Source: Bradyrhizobium niftali (lineage in GTDB: Bacteria; Pseudomonadota; Alphaproteobacteria; Rhizobiales; Xanthobacteraceae). Taken from it: a DNA stretch of 64,000 bases. This document shows, in pieces, positions 26,976 to 36,418 of the stretch. How positions within the stretch are numbered: the stretch's first letter is position 1; every line of letters begins with the position of its first letter. The position numbers and the translations under genes were made by a program. The notes under the pieces are model-generated. The model was given only the letters and a program-made list of their open reading frames with translations. It was not told the origin of the DNA and ran no database searches. Location of the stretch: the NCBI RefSeq assembly GCF_004571025.1, contig NZ_SPQT01000033.1:50182-114181 (forward strand), given 5' to 3'.

Positions 26976-28250
26976 CTACTTCTTGCTGTACCTGATGCGA
27001 TAGATCGCGCCGGCCCAGTCGTCGGCGACGAGAATCGAACCGTCCTTGGCGAGGATGATGTCGTTGGGACGGCCGAGATAGCCCTGGTCGCCCTCGATCC
27101 AGCCGGAGGCGAACACCTCCTGCTTGGCGTTCTTGCCGTCGGGCCCGACGATCACGCGCATGATGCGGCCGCCCTGGTACTTGTGACGATTCCAGGAGCC
27201 GTGCTCGGCGATCAGGATGTTGTTCTTGTACTCGGCGGGGAATTGATCGCCGGTGTAGAACTTCATGCCGAGCGGAGCGACGTGCGCGCCGAGGTTCAGC
27301 ACGGGCGGCGTGAACTCGGAGCACTTGTGACCCATCGCGAACTTCGGATCGGGCAGGTCACCCTGGTGGCAATAGGGATAGCCGAAATGCTCGCCCATCT
27401 TCGAGATCATGTTCAGCTTGTCGCTGGGCAGATCGTCGCTGACCCAGTCGCGCGCGTTCTCGGTGAACCAGAACCTGCCGGTACGCGGATCGACGTCGCC
27501 GCCGACCGAGTTGCGAACGCCGAGCGCATAGATTTCGGCGTTGCCGGTCTTGGGATCGACGCGGCGGATCTGCGAGACGCTGGTCGGGGGCACGCCGACG
27601 TTGAAGGGCGGTCCGAACGGCAGGTAGAACCAGCCTTCCTTGTCGACCGCGATGTACTTCCAGCCATGCGCGGCATAGGAGGGCATGTCGTCATAGACGA
27701 CCTTGCCGTCGCCGAGCTTGTCCAGATTGGCCTCCGCGTTGTCGTAGCGGATCAGCTTGTCGACGGCGATGACGTAGAGCGCGCCGTCCTTGAAGGCGAG
27801 ACCGGTGGGCATGTTCAGCCCCTTCAGGATGGTCTTGACCTCCTTCTTGCCGTTGTTGTCCTTGATGGCATAGACGTTGCCGAGGCCGAACGAGCCGACG
27901 AACAGCGTGCCCTTGTCACCCCAGGCCATCTGCCGCGCGGCGAGCACGCCGGGCGCATAGACCTCGATCTTGAAGCCCGCCGGCAGCTTGATCTTCTTCA
28001 TCATCGCCGCGAGCTCGGCCTCCGATGCGCCGGTCGGCGGACCCGACGGCGGCGCCAGGCCCTTCTGTGCCTCGGTCTCGTCGCCCAGGAACCAGTCGTC
28101 CGGCGGATGGGTCCAGAATTCCTTGGTGCCGGATTCGTATTTCTTCAGCTGCCGGTTCTTGTCCTGTTGCTGCGCATTGACAACGCTGGTCCCGGCAAGA
28201 AGGGCAACCGCTGCAAGCGCCAACACGGATCGATGGAACATCGATGTCAT
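26976..28250 (-). CDS. Sorbosone dehydrogenase-like PQQ/beta-propeller protein
   Basis: 424 residues. The signal peptide (1-26, ending VVNA) is followed by a roughly 60-residue leader region and a six-bladed beta-propeller of the soluble glucose/sorbosone dehydrogenase type. Typical pieces are LPAGFKIEVYAPGVLAARQMAWGDKGTLFVGS, MPTGLAFKDGALYVI, VRNSVGGDVDPRTGRFWFTENARDW, IAEHGSWNRHK and GRPNDIILAKDGSILVADDWAGAIYRI. The HGSWNR and WFTEN elements are conserved in the family. It is probably a periplasmic PQQ-dependent sugar or aldehyde dehydrogenase; substrate unproven. A cytochrome c gene follows downstream. Confidence 0.9.
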   Translation of the reverse strand: MTSMFHRSVLALAAVALLAGTSVVNAQQQDKNRQLKKYESGTKEFWTHPPDDWFLGDETEAQKGLAPPSGPPTGASEAELAAMMKKIKLPAGFKIEVYAPGVLAARQMAWGDKGTLFVGSFGLGNVYAIKDNNGKKEVKTILKGLNMPTGLAFKDGALYVIAVDKLIRYDNAEANLDKLGDGKVVYDDMPSYAAHGWKYIAVDKEGWFYLPFGPPFNVGVPPTSVSQIRRVDPKTGNAEIYALGVRNSVGGDVDPRTGRFWFTENARDWVSDDLPSDKLNMISKMGEHFGYPYCHQGDLPDPKFAMGHKCSEFTPPVLNLGAHVAPLGMKFYTGDQFPAEYKNNILIAEHGSWNRHKYQGGRIMRVIVGPDGKNAKQEVFASGWIEGDQGYLGRPNDIILAKDGSILVADDWAGAIYRIRYSKK

Positions 28251-28632
28251 CGCGTCACTCCCCTATGGCAGCCGTCAGGGCTGCACGTTATTTTGTTATG
28301 GCTAGTCGAGAGGCGAAGTTTTGAGTCCGCCTGAGAGGCAGACGCAAAAAGGTTAGCACATCTGCGAGCGGTGAGAAGCGCGTGGCGCGCACTGCGGTTG
28401 CGCTCAATAAGAATTGAGACGGATTTTCTTCGGACGCTGGCACAGCAGCCGCAATGATCTCGCTGCAACGCGGAATCAAGATCGCGCGCGGCTGATTTTC
28501 AGGCAGCCGAAGGGGCGGTCACACAAAAAACGCGAAAACAACCCCATGCACAGTAGAACGGCAAAGACCATGTTGCGCCCGGTGACGGCACGCAGACATT
28601 TGATGCATCGAGCAAAACAGCAGCAGTGGCGC
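28251..28632. other. Intergenic region upstream of the sorbosone dehydrogenase-like gene
   Basis: 380 bases with no supported gene. Short frames on both strands have no family likeness and no ribosome site. It contains a small palindrome CTCAATAAGAATTGAG (28403-28418) and lower-GC patches. It must hold the promoter of the minus-strand gene ending at 26976 and the 3' end of the epimerase transcript. Confidence 0.6.
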
Positions 28633-29619
28633 TTACGAGGCGACGGGGTAGGGTCCGTCGTCGAACACCGTGTCATGATAGCCTTTCGACCCGATCTCGC
28701 GCGCCAGCGTGCTGCGAAAATCCCGTCCCGCGACGAGGCTTTGCAGCACATGCGCGAAGTCGAATTCAGGCCGCCAACCCAATTCGCGCTGCGCACGATC
28801 GTTGACGTAGACGCGGTCGATCTGCGGAAACAGGCGCCAACTGTGCGCCGCATAGAGCTGCGCGCAATCCGGATAGAGCTCGCGCACGACACCCGCCGCG
28901 TCGCGCGCGATCGCCGCGAGATGGTGCGGTTCGAACGGACTCGTGGCCGACACGATGTAGCGGGCGAAGCCGATGTCGGGCGCGCGTTCGACGGCGAGCA
29001 GATGGGCGCTCACAGCGTCCGCTATATCCAGCCGGCGATAGAGCAGTTCGTTGGCCTGTGCGTTCTCCAACGTGTAGGCCGTGCGCATCGCCGGATCGTC
29101 ATCGTCTTCCGGAAAGAAGCGCGAGGTTCGCAAGGTGAGGACGGGCAGGCCGCGCTCGCGAAAGAACAGCTCGCACAGGCTCTCCGCCATCAGCTTGGTC
29201 GTGCCGTAGATGTTCTTCGGCACCGGCGGCAGATCCTCGGTGACCCACACCGCGGCCTGTCCGGCTTCGGGGCGAAGCTGCGAGCCGAACGCGCTGGTGG
29301 TGCTGGTGAAAACGACGCTACGCACGCCGGCGGCGGCCGCCGCCTCGAGCAGATTGAGCGTGCCGGTGACGTTGGTGTCGACGAAATCCTGCCTGCTGTG
29401 GGTCGCCACATGCGGCTTGTGCAGCGTCGCGGTGTGGATCACGGCGGTGACGCCGTCCATCTGGCGCCGTACGAAATCGGGATCGACGATCGAGCCGACG
29501 GCATCGGTGAAGGGCGACGGCTTCAGATCGACCCCGTGCACAGGTGACCCGCGCCCGCGGAGCGTGCGGAGAAGGGCCTCCCCGAGATGGCCCGCGCTAC
29601 CGGTGACCAGAATTGTCAT
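28633..29619 (-). CDS. NAD-dependent epimerase/dehydratase family protein
   Basis: 328 residues from ATG 29619. It is an extended short-chain dehydrogenase: the NAD motif is GSAGHLG (7-13), followed by DVNVTGTLNLLEAAAAAGV-like DTNVTGTLNLLE. The active-site Ser lies in FTSTTSAFGS and the YxxxK motif in IYGTTKLMAE. The substrate is probably a nucleotide sugar or related compound, but no sugar-pathway neighbours point to one. The frame continues 13 codons upstream to 29658. A tRNA gene lies upstream on the same strand. Confidence 0.9.
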   Translation of the reverse strand: MTILVTGSAGHLGEALLRTLRGRGSPVHGVDLKPSPFTDAVGSIVDPDFVRRQMDGVTAVIHTATLHKPHVATHSRQDFVDTNVTGTLNLLEAAAAAGVRSVVFTSTTSAFGSQLRPEAGQAAVWVTEDLPPVPKNIYGTTKLMAESLCELFFRERGLPVLTLRTSRFFPEDDDDPAMRTAYTLENAQANELLYRRLDIADAVSAHLLAVERAPDIGFARYIVSATSPFEPHHLAAIARDAAGVVRELYPDCAQLYAAHSWRLFPQIDRVYVNDRAQRELGWRPEFDFAHVLQSLVAGRDFRSTLAREIGSKGYHDTVFDDGPYPVAS

Positions 29620-29695
29620 TGCAGACCCAATACAGCCGCCAGCGGCGTGGAAAACCACGATTCCGTCCGGTTTGGCTGGATGCTCTGGGAAAAAC

Positions 29696-29770
<75 letters not shown>

Positions 29771-30044
29771 ATCCTGTGTCGGTCGCATGACGCGCCGGCA
29801 ACGGCTGTCGTATGCCAAAAGCGGGAGGGGAATGCAACAGCTACCGGCGGCATAGATTGGTATCTTGGGGCCTATATGAACCCCGAAAGCGGCCAAATCG
29901 ACGGAAAATGCCCCGGAACCGCCGAATCAGTCCTGATGCATTGAAATTCGGCCGTCCCGGCCCAATTTAGGAGCCGACGACGAAGCATATGCGTTGGCGA
30001 CGTGCTAAAGACCCGCCATTCCAGACATAAGACGAGGGGATCCC

Positions 30045-30968
30045 GTGACGATCATCGACCAGGGTAACGGAGCGGCGGGCCCGGCTGCGGCCGACCTGAT
30101 CAAGGACACCACCACCCAGACCTTCGTGAAGGACGTCATCGAGGAATCGAAGCGCCAGCCGGTGCTGATCGATTTCTGGGCGGAGTGGTGCGGGCCCTGC
30201 AAGCAGCTCACCCCCGTGCTGGAAAAGGCGGTCAAGGCGGCCAAGGGCAAGGTCAAGCTGGTCAAGATGAACATCGACCAGCACCCGGCGATCCCGGGCC
30301 AGATGGGCATCCAGTCGATCCCGGCCGTGATCGCCTTCGTCAACGGCCAGCCGGCCGACGGCTTCATGGGCGCGGTGCCGGAGAGCCAGCTCAACGCCTT
30401 CATCGAAAAGCTGACCAAGGGCGTGACGGCGCCGGGCGAGCCCAATATCGCCGAGATCCTGCAAGAGGCCGAGGCGGTGCTCGCCGAGGGCGACGCCGCC
30501 GCCGCGGCGCAGATCTATGCCGAGGTGCTGCAGCACGATTCGACCAACATCGCGGCGCTGGCGGGCCTCGCCAAGTGCTACGCCGTCTCCGGCGCGATGG
30601 AGCAGGCCAAGCAGACGCTGGCCATGGTGCCGGAATCCAAGCGCAACGACCCCGCGGTGAAGGCCGTGCAGACCGCGATCGATCTCGCCGAGCAGGCGGA
30701 GCAGCTGGGGCCGGTGGCGGAGCTGGAACAGAAAGTCGCCGCAAACCCGCTCGATCATCAGGCACGGTTCGATCTTGCGACCGCGCTCAACGCGCAAGGC
30801 AACCGGGCAGCCGCAACCGAGCAGCTGCTCGCGATCATCAAGCGTGACCGCAAATGGAACGACGACGGCGCCCGCAAGCAGCTCGTGCAGTTCTTCGAGG
30901 CTTGGGGCGGCACGGATGAGGCAACCATCGAGGGACGCAAGCGCTTGTCGACGATCCTGTTTTCGTGA
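30045..30968 (+). CDS. Thioredoxin-TPR protein, YbbN/CnoX co-chaperone family
   Basis: 307 residues from GTG 30045, behind GAGGGGAT. The thioredoxin domain spans about 20-130 with an intact WCGPC active site (48-52) and the cis-proline in SIPAVIAF. The C-terminal half has TPR helices (EAEAVLAEGDAAAAAQIYAEVLQHD, and LEQKVAANPLDHQARFDLATALN). E. coli YbbN/CnoX lacks the second cysteine and works as a holdase with GroEL; this protein keeps both cysteines, so it may also act in redox. The LON-domain gene follows after 33 bases. Confidence 0.93.
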   Translation: MTIIDQGNGAAGPAAADLIKDTTTQTFVKDVIEESKRQPVLIDFWAEWCGPCKQLTPVLEKAVKAAKGKVKLVKMNIDQHPAIPGQMGIQSIPAVIAFVNGQPADGFMGAVPESQLNAFIEKLTKGVTAPGEPNIAEILQEAEAVLAEGDAAAAAQIYAEVLQHDSTNIAALAGLAKCYAVSGAMEQAKQTLAMVPESKRNDPAVKAVQTAIDLAEQAEQLGPVAELEQKVAANPLDHQARFDLATALNAQGNRAAATEQLLAIIKRDRKWNDDGARKQLVQFFEAWGGTDEATIEGRKRLSTILFS

Positions 30969-31001
30969 GGGCAAGGCGCTAACACCGGCAGCGGGGACCA
31001 G

Positions 31002-31679
31002 ATGCCGATCAACATCGAATATCGCGGGCCCGCCGACCTTCCGGAGATCATTCCGGTATTTCCATTGCCGGGCGCGCTCTTGCTGCCGCGCGGCCAAATG
31101 CCGCTCAACATCTTCGAGCCGCGCTACCTCGCGATGGTCGATGACTCCTTACGCGACGGCCATCGCCTGATCGGCATGATCCAGCCCGATGTGGCGCACT
31201 CGCCGAAGAATTCCGACAAGCCGGCGCTGTTCCGCGTCGGCTGCGTCGGCCGCATCACCCAGCTCGCCGAATCCGGCGACGGCCGCTACATCCTGGAGCT
31301 CACCGGCGTCTCGCGCTTCAGGATCGTCGAGGAGCTCGAGGTGCTCACCGCCTACCGGCAGTGCAAGGTGGATTTCTTCACCTATGTCGACGACTTCACC
31401 GCACGGATGGGCGAGGACGAAGTCGATCGCGAGGCGCTGCTTTCGGTGCTGGCGGACTTCTTGAAGGCCAACAATCTCAAGGTCGACTGGGAGGGCGTCG
31501 AGAGCGCGCCCAACGAGGCGCTGGTCAACGCGCTGGCGATGATGTCGCCCTATGGCCCGGCCGAAAAGCAGGCCATGCTGGAGGCGCCTGACTTGAAGAC
31601 CCGCGCCGAGATTTTGATCGCGGTGACCGAGATGGATCTCGCCAAGAAGCGCACCAGCGGCGATCCGCCGCTGCAGTGA
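31002..31679 (+). CDS. LON peptidase substrate-binding domain protein
   Basis: 225 residues, made of one Lon N-terminal (LAN/PUA-like) domain without ATPase or protease parts. Conserved pieces are IPVFPLPGALLLPRGQMPLNIFEPRYLAMV, the GCVGRITQLAESGDGRYILELTGVSRFRI block, and a closing helical LVNALAMMSPYGPAEKQAMLEAPDL. Stand-alone members occur throughout alphaproteobacteria, often next to the thioredoxin-TPR gene as here. A role in proteostasis beside the co-chaperone is inferred from this pairing. Confidence 0.93.
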   Translation: MPINIEYRGPADLPEIIPVFPLPGALLLPRGQMPLNIFEPRYLAMVDDSLRDGHRLIGMIQPDVAHSPKNSDKPALFRVGCVGRITQLAESGDGRYILELTGVSRFRIVEELEVLTAYRQCKVDFFTYVDDFTARMGEDEVDREALLSVLADFLKANNLKVDWEGVESAPNEALVNALAMMSPYGPAEKQAMLEAPDLKTRAEILIAVTEMDLAKKRTSGDPPLQ

Positions 31680-31691
31680 GGGCCTGAATGC

Positions 31692-34193
31692 TCAGGCAGC
31701 GCGTACGGCTGCTCCGGCACCCCGCCGCAGAATTCTGGCGATGTCGGATGCAGGCACCGGCCGGCTGAAATAGTAGCCTTGCGTTTCGACGCACCCCTCT
31801 TCACGGAGGATATCCAGCTGCTCCTTCGTTTCGACGCCCTCGGCGGTCGTCGTCTTGCCGAGGCTGACCGCGAAACGAACCACCGCTCGCGCGAGATGAT
31901 GCGCCTCTGCCCTCGCGCTGGACAGTTCGTTGACGAAACTGCGGTCGATCTTGATCTTGTCGAACGGGAACTTTTGCAGAAAGCTCAGCGATGAATAACC
32001 GGTGCCGAAATCGTCGAGGGCGATTCGCACACCGAGATCGCGCAATTGGCCGAGGACTGCGAAAACAGCTTCGCTGTCATGCATGATCACCGTCTCGGTG
32101 ACCTCGAGCTCGAGCCTGTGCGGCGCAACTCCCGAGCTCGCCAGCGCGCCGATAACGACCTGAACAAGCTCCTTGCTCCTGAATTGAGCGGGAGACAGGT
32201 TGACCGCGATCCTGACATCCGCCGGCCATTTGGCGGCTTCCGCACAGGCGGTTCTCAAGACCCATTCTCCCAGCGGCACGATCAAGCCGGTCTCCTCCGC
32301 AAGGGGGATGAATTGGCCCGGCATGACCAGACCTTGCTGCGGGTGATGCCAGCGTAGCAAGGCCTCGAAGCCGTTGACCTTGCCGGTCGCCGGGCTGACG
32401 AACGGCTGGTAGTGGAGCTCGAATTGACGGCCGGCAATCGCAACCCGCATGTCGCGCTCCAGATTGCGTCGCGCATGCATGAGCTCGTCGAGTTCCGGCT
32501 CGAAGAAACGGAATGCACCACGTCCACCACTCTTGGCCGAGTAGAGGGCGAGATCCGCGCTCTTCATGATCACGTCGGAATCGTTGCCATCGCGCGGCGC
32601 GATGGCGATGCCGATGCTGGTGCCCACCGTGACCCGGTGATCGCCGAGATCGAACGGCTCGCAAAGCGCCTTTCTGATGTTCTCGGCAAGGGCGGCGGCC
32701 TCCACGGCCGGGTTGGTCACGTAATCGATCACGGCGAACTCGTCGCCGCCCAGTCGAGCAATCAACGCGGTTTCCGTGGTGCATTCGCGCAAACGCGCAG
32801 CGACGGCGCGCAACAGGGAATCACCCGTCGGATGTCCTAGCGTGTCGTTGACTTCCTTGAAGCGGTCGAGGTCGAGCATGAGTACAGCCAGATCGAGGCC
32901 GCCATTGCGCGTAACTGCAATGGCATGCTCCATCCGATCCCTGAGCAGCACGCGATTTGGCAAGTCGGTCAACGCATCGTGTTGTGCCATATGAGCGATC
33001 TTGGCCTCGGACCGGCGTTGTTCGGTGACGTCAAGATGCGTGGCCACCCACCCGCCGCCGGCCATTGGCTGTCGCGTCACGCAGATCAACCGGCCATCAG
33101 CGAACTCGTCGATTCTGCTCGAGACTGCATCGTACGGCAACGCGGCCAGTTTCGAGAGGAATTGCTTGGCAGCGCCTTCGCTGGTGTCGCTCTTGAGGAG
33201 GCCGGTCACGACGCGATGCCTGATGATGTCGGCGTGCGGTGTCCCCGTCCTCAGCAGTTCCGGCGGCAGCTGATAGAGTCGGGCATAACGCTCGTTGCAG
33301 ACGACGAGCCGCTTCTCCGCATCGAACATGCAGAGAGCCTCGACCATGTTGTTGATGGCCGTATCGAGCCTGAGTTTCTGGTCCTGGATTTCCTGTTGCG
33401 AATCTTCCACCTGCTGCCGGGCGAGCGAGAGCTCGCTGATGATCTGCTCGAATCTGCTGGTTCTGGTCGCAAGGCGGCGATCCGCCAGCACGCCGACGAA
33501 GCTCATCCCGAGCACCGACAGGGCCACGCCCGCAATTGCCACGGCAAGGAAGTTCGGAGAAAGCGACAATGTATCGTTTGCCAGCGTGGGGTCTGGAACG
33601 ATCTGCACGGCCCCCATGGCCGTGAAATGGTGCGACACGATGGCGAGCGTCAGCAGCAGCGCCGCAGCAAAGGTCCCCCGCTTGTCCTTGCGGCCCAGGG
33701 CAACGGCGAGCGCAGCGTAGCCCAGGACCATGCCGAGGACGATCGAGATCAACACCAGCCCCGGCGACCAGGTCACACGACCCGGCACCTCGAGGGCCCA
33801 CATGCCGATATAGTGCATGCTTGCAATGCCGGCGCCGATAATGCCGCCACCGGCAGCTGCGCGCCACCGGCCGGAATTGCTGACGGCAACGCCAAAACCG
33901 CCTGAGGTCAGGATCATCGCCGCGGCGAGCGACAGCGCAGTCAGAACGAGGCCGTAATTGGTCGAGACGCCGGGCTCGTAGGCGAGCATTGCGACAAAAT
34001 GCGTTGCCCAGATTCCGTAGCCGATGGCGGCGCCGGCAATCGCAATCCAGATCACCCGCGCCCAGGCTCGCGAGGCGACCGCACGATGAAAGATGCTGAC
34101 CGCAACGATACTTGCAACGAAGCAGACCAGGCCGGCAAGCAGGACGAGGCGCCAATCGTGCTCGACCGTAAGGCAGGAATAAACACGGAACAT
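31692..34193 (-). CDS. MHYT-PAS-GGDEF-EAL membrane protein (c-di-GMP turnover)
   Basis: 833 residues. Residues 10-240 form a seven-segment MHYT sensor with the motifs THFVAM (64-69), MHYIGM (126-131) and HHFTAM (188-193), proposed metal ligands for oxygen or CO/NO sensing. A short coiled coil (250-275) leads to a PAS-like domain (280-395). The GGDEF domain has an intact GGDEF at 482-486. The EAL domain has EAL at 610-612, DDFGTGYSS and TAEGVET. Both catalytic sites look complete, so it could make and break c-di-GMP. The stop lies 12 bases from the convergent LON-domain gene. Confidence 0.95.
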   Translation of the reverse strand: MFRVYSCLTVEHDWRLVLLAGLVCFVASIVAVSIFHRAVASRAWARVIWIAIAGAAIGYGIWATHFVAMLAYEPGVSTNYGLVLTALSLAAAMILTSGGFGVAVSNSGRWRAAAGGGIIGAGIASMHYIGMWALEVPGRVTWSPGLVLISIVLGMVLGYAALAVALGRKDKRGTFAAALLLTLAIVSHHFTAMGAVQIVPDPTLANDTLSLSPNFLAVAIAGVALSVLGMSFVGVLADRRLATRTSRFEQIISELSLARQQVEDSQQEIQDQKLRLDTAINNMVEALCMFDAEKRLVVCNERYARLYQLPPELLRTGTPHADIIRHRVVTGLLKSDTSEGAAKQFLSKLAALPYDAVSSRIDEFADGRLICVTRQPMAGGGWVATHLDVTEQRRSEAKIAHMAQHDALTDLPNRVLLRDRMEHAIAVTRNGGLDLAVLMLDLDRFKEVNDTLGHPTGDSLLRAVAARLRECTTETALIARLGGDEFAVIDYVTNPAVEAAALAENIRKALCEPFDLGDHRVTVGTSIGIAIAPRDGNDSDVIMKSADLALYSAKSGGRGAFRFFEPELDELMHARRNLERDMRVAIAGRQFELHYQPFVSPATGKVNGFEALLRWHHPQQGLVMPGQFIPLAEETGLIVPLGEWVLRTACAEAAKWPADVRIAVNLSPAQFRSKELVQVVIGALASSGVAPHRLELEVTETVIMHDSEAVFAVLGQLRDLGVRIALDDFGTGYSSLSFLQKFPFDKIKIDRSFVNELSSARAEAHHLARAVVRFAVSLGKTTTAEGVETKEQLDILREEGCVETQGYYFSRPVPASDIARILRRGAGAAVRAA

Positions 34194-34383
34194 CCAATAC
34201 CGCTCCCCTCGTCAATGTCGTCGATGGTGGATCGGCTAAACGTGCTTCGCGTTAATTTTGTGCAACGCCTGATTGCGTGCTTACCAGCGGGTTAACGCTG
34301 CCTGTGGAATTTACGGAAATTTGCGTTTGAGGTGTCGCGCCATCGACGGCAGGCGGACGTGCGCGGTGATCGGCAACGAACGT

Positions 34384-34977
34384 CTAGAGGTGAGTGCGGA
34401 TGCGCTTGCGTCCGGTGATCATCGCGCGGATCAGGTTCTCGCGCTGGAGAATCCCCATCAGCACCACGCCCACGACGTGCAGCACGACCAGGACGATGAC
34501 CGCGTCCGATGAATAATGGTGGGTGTCTTCGACCCACCAGACGCCGAAGAAGGTGACGGTCACCGACATCGCTCCCGTGATCGTCGAGACGGCGAGCGAG
34601 GCCAGCAGCGCCACCAGCATCAACGTGCCGGCGGGATTGAGACCGATATAGCGGCCGGTCATGCCGCGGCGCAGGTTCCAGAGATAGCCTGGCGCCGCGC
34701 GAAGCCTGACGCCGACCATGCGGAAGCGCGAATAGCGGCTTCCCCAAAAGCCCCAGACCAGGCGGAAGGCCAGCAGCCCAAGCACGGTATAGCCGACGAT
34801 GCGGTGCAGGCGGTCATAGACGGTGGGGGTGAACCACGCGGCCAGAACACAGATCGCGAGGGCCCAGTGCCAGAGGCGCAACGGGAGGTCCCAGACCGCG
34901 ATCGTCCGCGGAGCGGTTCGATCCGCGGGGGTCCTGTCGGACGCCCCGCGCGCTTCTGGCACCGCTTCTTCGATCAA
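34384..34977 (-). CDS. Cytochrome b561-type membrane protein
   Basis: 197 residues. After a 30-residue cytoplasmic tail come four membrane segments with histidines placed as b-heme ligands: LRLWHWAL, DRLHRIVGY, EDTHHYSSD and VVLHVVGVV. The family (cytochrome b561/Ni-Fe hydrogenase b subunit-like) moves electrons across or within the inner membrane. The PepSY gene lies 62 bases upstream on the same strand, a known pairing, so the two probably form a unit that reduces or supplies electrons to a periplasmic partner. That role is inferred. Confidence 0.92.
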   Translation of the reverse strand: MIEEAVPEARGASDRTPADRTAPRTIAVWDLPLRLWHWALAICVLAAWFTPTVYDRLHRIVGYTVLGLLAFRLVWGFWGSRYSRFRMVGVRLRAAPGYLWNLRRGMTGRYIGLNPAGTLMLVALLASLAVSTITGAMSVTVTFFGVWWVEDTHHYSSDAVIVLVVLHVVGVVLMGILQRENLIRAMITGRKRIRTHL

Positions 34978-35039
34978 GCGCAGACCACCCTCAAGCCTTA
35001 CTTTGCGCAGATCACTTCGCGCAGGTTATTTCGCGGAAA

Positions 35040-35318
35040 TTATTTCGCGACCGTGTGCTTCAGGCTGAGGTCTTCAGGGCTGTAGAACAGCTCGTAGAGC
35101 TTGCCTTCCTTGACGCCATAGACCTCATAGCACGAGCCTTCGATCTTGGAGCGCCGCACCTCGTAACCGAGCGCCTTGGCCTTGGCTTCGGCTTCGCTCG
35201 CCGGCTTCCACGACGCCTTGTCGAGCTTGGTGCAGTCCTTGAAACCGTCGGCCATGGCCGTCGATCCCGCGCCAATCCCGATCGTCAGTGCCATGGCAAC
35301 AACACGAATGACCTTCAC
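35040..35318 (-). CDS. Small periplasmic PepSY-domain protein
   Basis: 92 residues from ATG 35318, with GGAGGAGAGG upstream. A signal peptide (1-23, ending TAMA) is followed by one PepSY-like domain (SEAEAKAKALGYEVRRSKIEGSCYEVYGVKEGKLYELFYSPEDL). Two cysteines (in DCTKL and GSCYEV) could form a disulfide. It is the first gene before the cytochrome b561 gene. A ten-base direct repeat TTATTTCGCG at 35026 and 35040 overlaps its stop codon. Confidence 0.9.
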   Translation of the reverse strand: MKVIRVVAMALTIGIGAGSTAMADGFKDCTKLDKASWKPASEAEAKAKALGYEVRRSKIEGSCYEVYGVKEGKLYELFYSPEDLSLKHTVAK

Positions 35319-35535
35319 GAACCTCTCCTCCTTTGTCGTGGGCGCTGCGCGGGAAGCCGCGGAGCGAGACCGAAGGAAGCGAAGGAGGGTGTGAAGTCAA
35401 TCCGGTTCGGGCATGGATCGCTTTAGATAAGTTCTAACGTCGGCCAAAAGCTGAGTGCTCTCCGTACGCAGTGTGCTTTTGGCGGGCCTCTGCGGCCTTA
35501 CGTCTCACGGGCCGCAGGCGCGCCGGTCGGGCCGG

Positions 35536-36354
35536 TCATCGCTGGGTCGCGCTTCGCGCAACGGGATCGTTGCGTTGCAGCCAATCCGTCCAGGAGAGCC
35601 GACCGCGAACGCCGTGGCTGACGACGAAGCCCATGCCGCGCGCCTTCGCGTCCGAAAGGTTCATCGGCAGGATTTTTCGATGCAGTCGCCTCGCGTCCTG
35701 ATACCGGCGAGCCAGCGAGACGAGCTCAAGGTCTTCGGGACCGCCAATCTCCGCGCGCTCGCCACGCATCCCGTCGAAGGCGCAGGCCACGACGTGGTCG
35801 GCGACATCCGACGTATCGACGGGATTGAACAGCGTCGTCGGCACCGGCCAGACCGGAAGCCAGGCGAGGCCCGAGAGCAGCCTGTCGAGCAGATAGTAGA
35901 ACGGCATCGCGCGGACCAGCGACCAGGACAGAGCCGACGCACGCACCAGCCGTTCGCCAGCAAGCTTGACGCGCGCGTAGGGCAGGGTTGCCTCATCGAG
36001 GCCGACGATCGAGACGTGGAGGAAGTGCCGCACCCTGGCCTCCCCGCAGGACGACAGCAACCGCCCGGTGCCCTCGACGTCCACGGCGGAGGGCGACGTG
36101 AAGAAGTCTGTCGGGCGAATGCCGCCGCGCCGCGCGATCGGCGAATAGGTCGCCGCATTGATGACCGTATCGACATCATGCAGCGCTTCCCGCAACCCTG
36201 CGCCTGTAGCGAGATCGCCGCTCGCCCATTCGACATCCGATCGCGTGCCCGGCGATCGCGCAAACACCCGGACGTGACGTCCGTCGCGAACGAGGCGATC
36301 GACGATATCCCGGCCAAGATGGCCTGTGCCTCCGGTGACGAGTGTCAGAGCCAT
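35536..36354 (-). CDS. NAD(P)H-binding (NmrA-like) atypical short-chain dehydrogenase
   Basis: 272 residues. The nucleotide motif is GGTGHLG (8-14) and an R in FARSP follows the second strand, suggesting NADP(H). HFLHVSIVGLDEATLPYARVKLAGERLV contains the YxxxK-like pattern Y-A-R-V-K. The NmrA/YesF-like branch is often regulatory or acts on quinones. The gap to the next upstream gene on the same strand is 64 bases, so it may share the regulated promoter at 36.8 kb with the small membrane protein. Confidence 0.85.
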   Translation of the reverse strand: MALTLVTGGTGHLGRDIVDRLVRDGRHVRVFARSPGTRSDVEWASGDLATGAGLREALHDVDTVINAATYSPIARRGGIRPTDFFTSPSAVDVEGTGRLLSSCGEARVRHFLHVSIVGLDEATLPYARVKLAGERLVRASALSWSLVRAMPFYYLLDRLLSGLAWLPVWPVPTTLFNPVDTSDVADHVVACAFDGMRGERAEIGGPEDLELVSLARRYQDARRLHRKILPMNLSDAKARGMGFVVSHGVRGRLSWTDWLQRNDPVARSATQR

Positions 36355-36418
36355 GCTTGAAGCTCCATCTGTAACGGCTCGCCGTTCGCCGTGGCGAGAT
36401 AGCGTTCATTCGCGAGGC

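Noticed and set aside
29876..29944. A 22-codon frame between tRNA-Gly and the thioredoxin gene
   Set aside because: No ribosome site, no family likeness, and such short frames are expected by chance.
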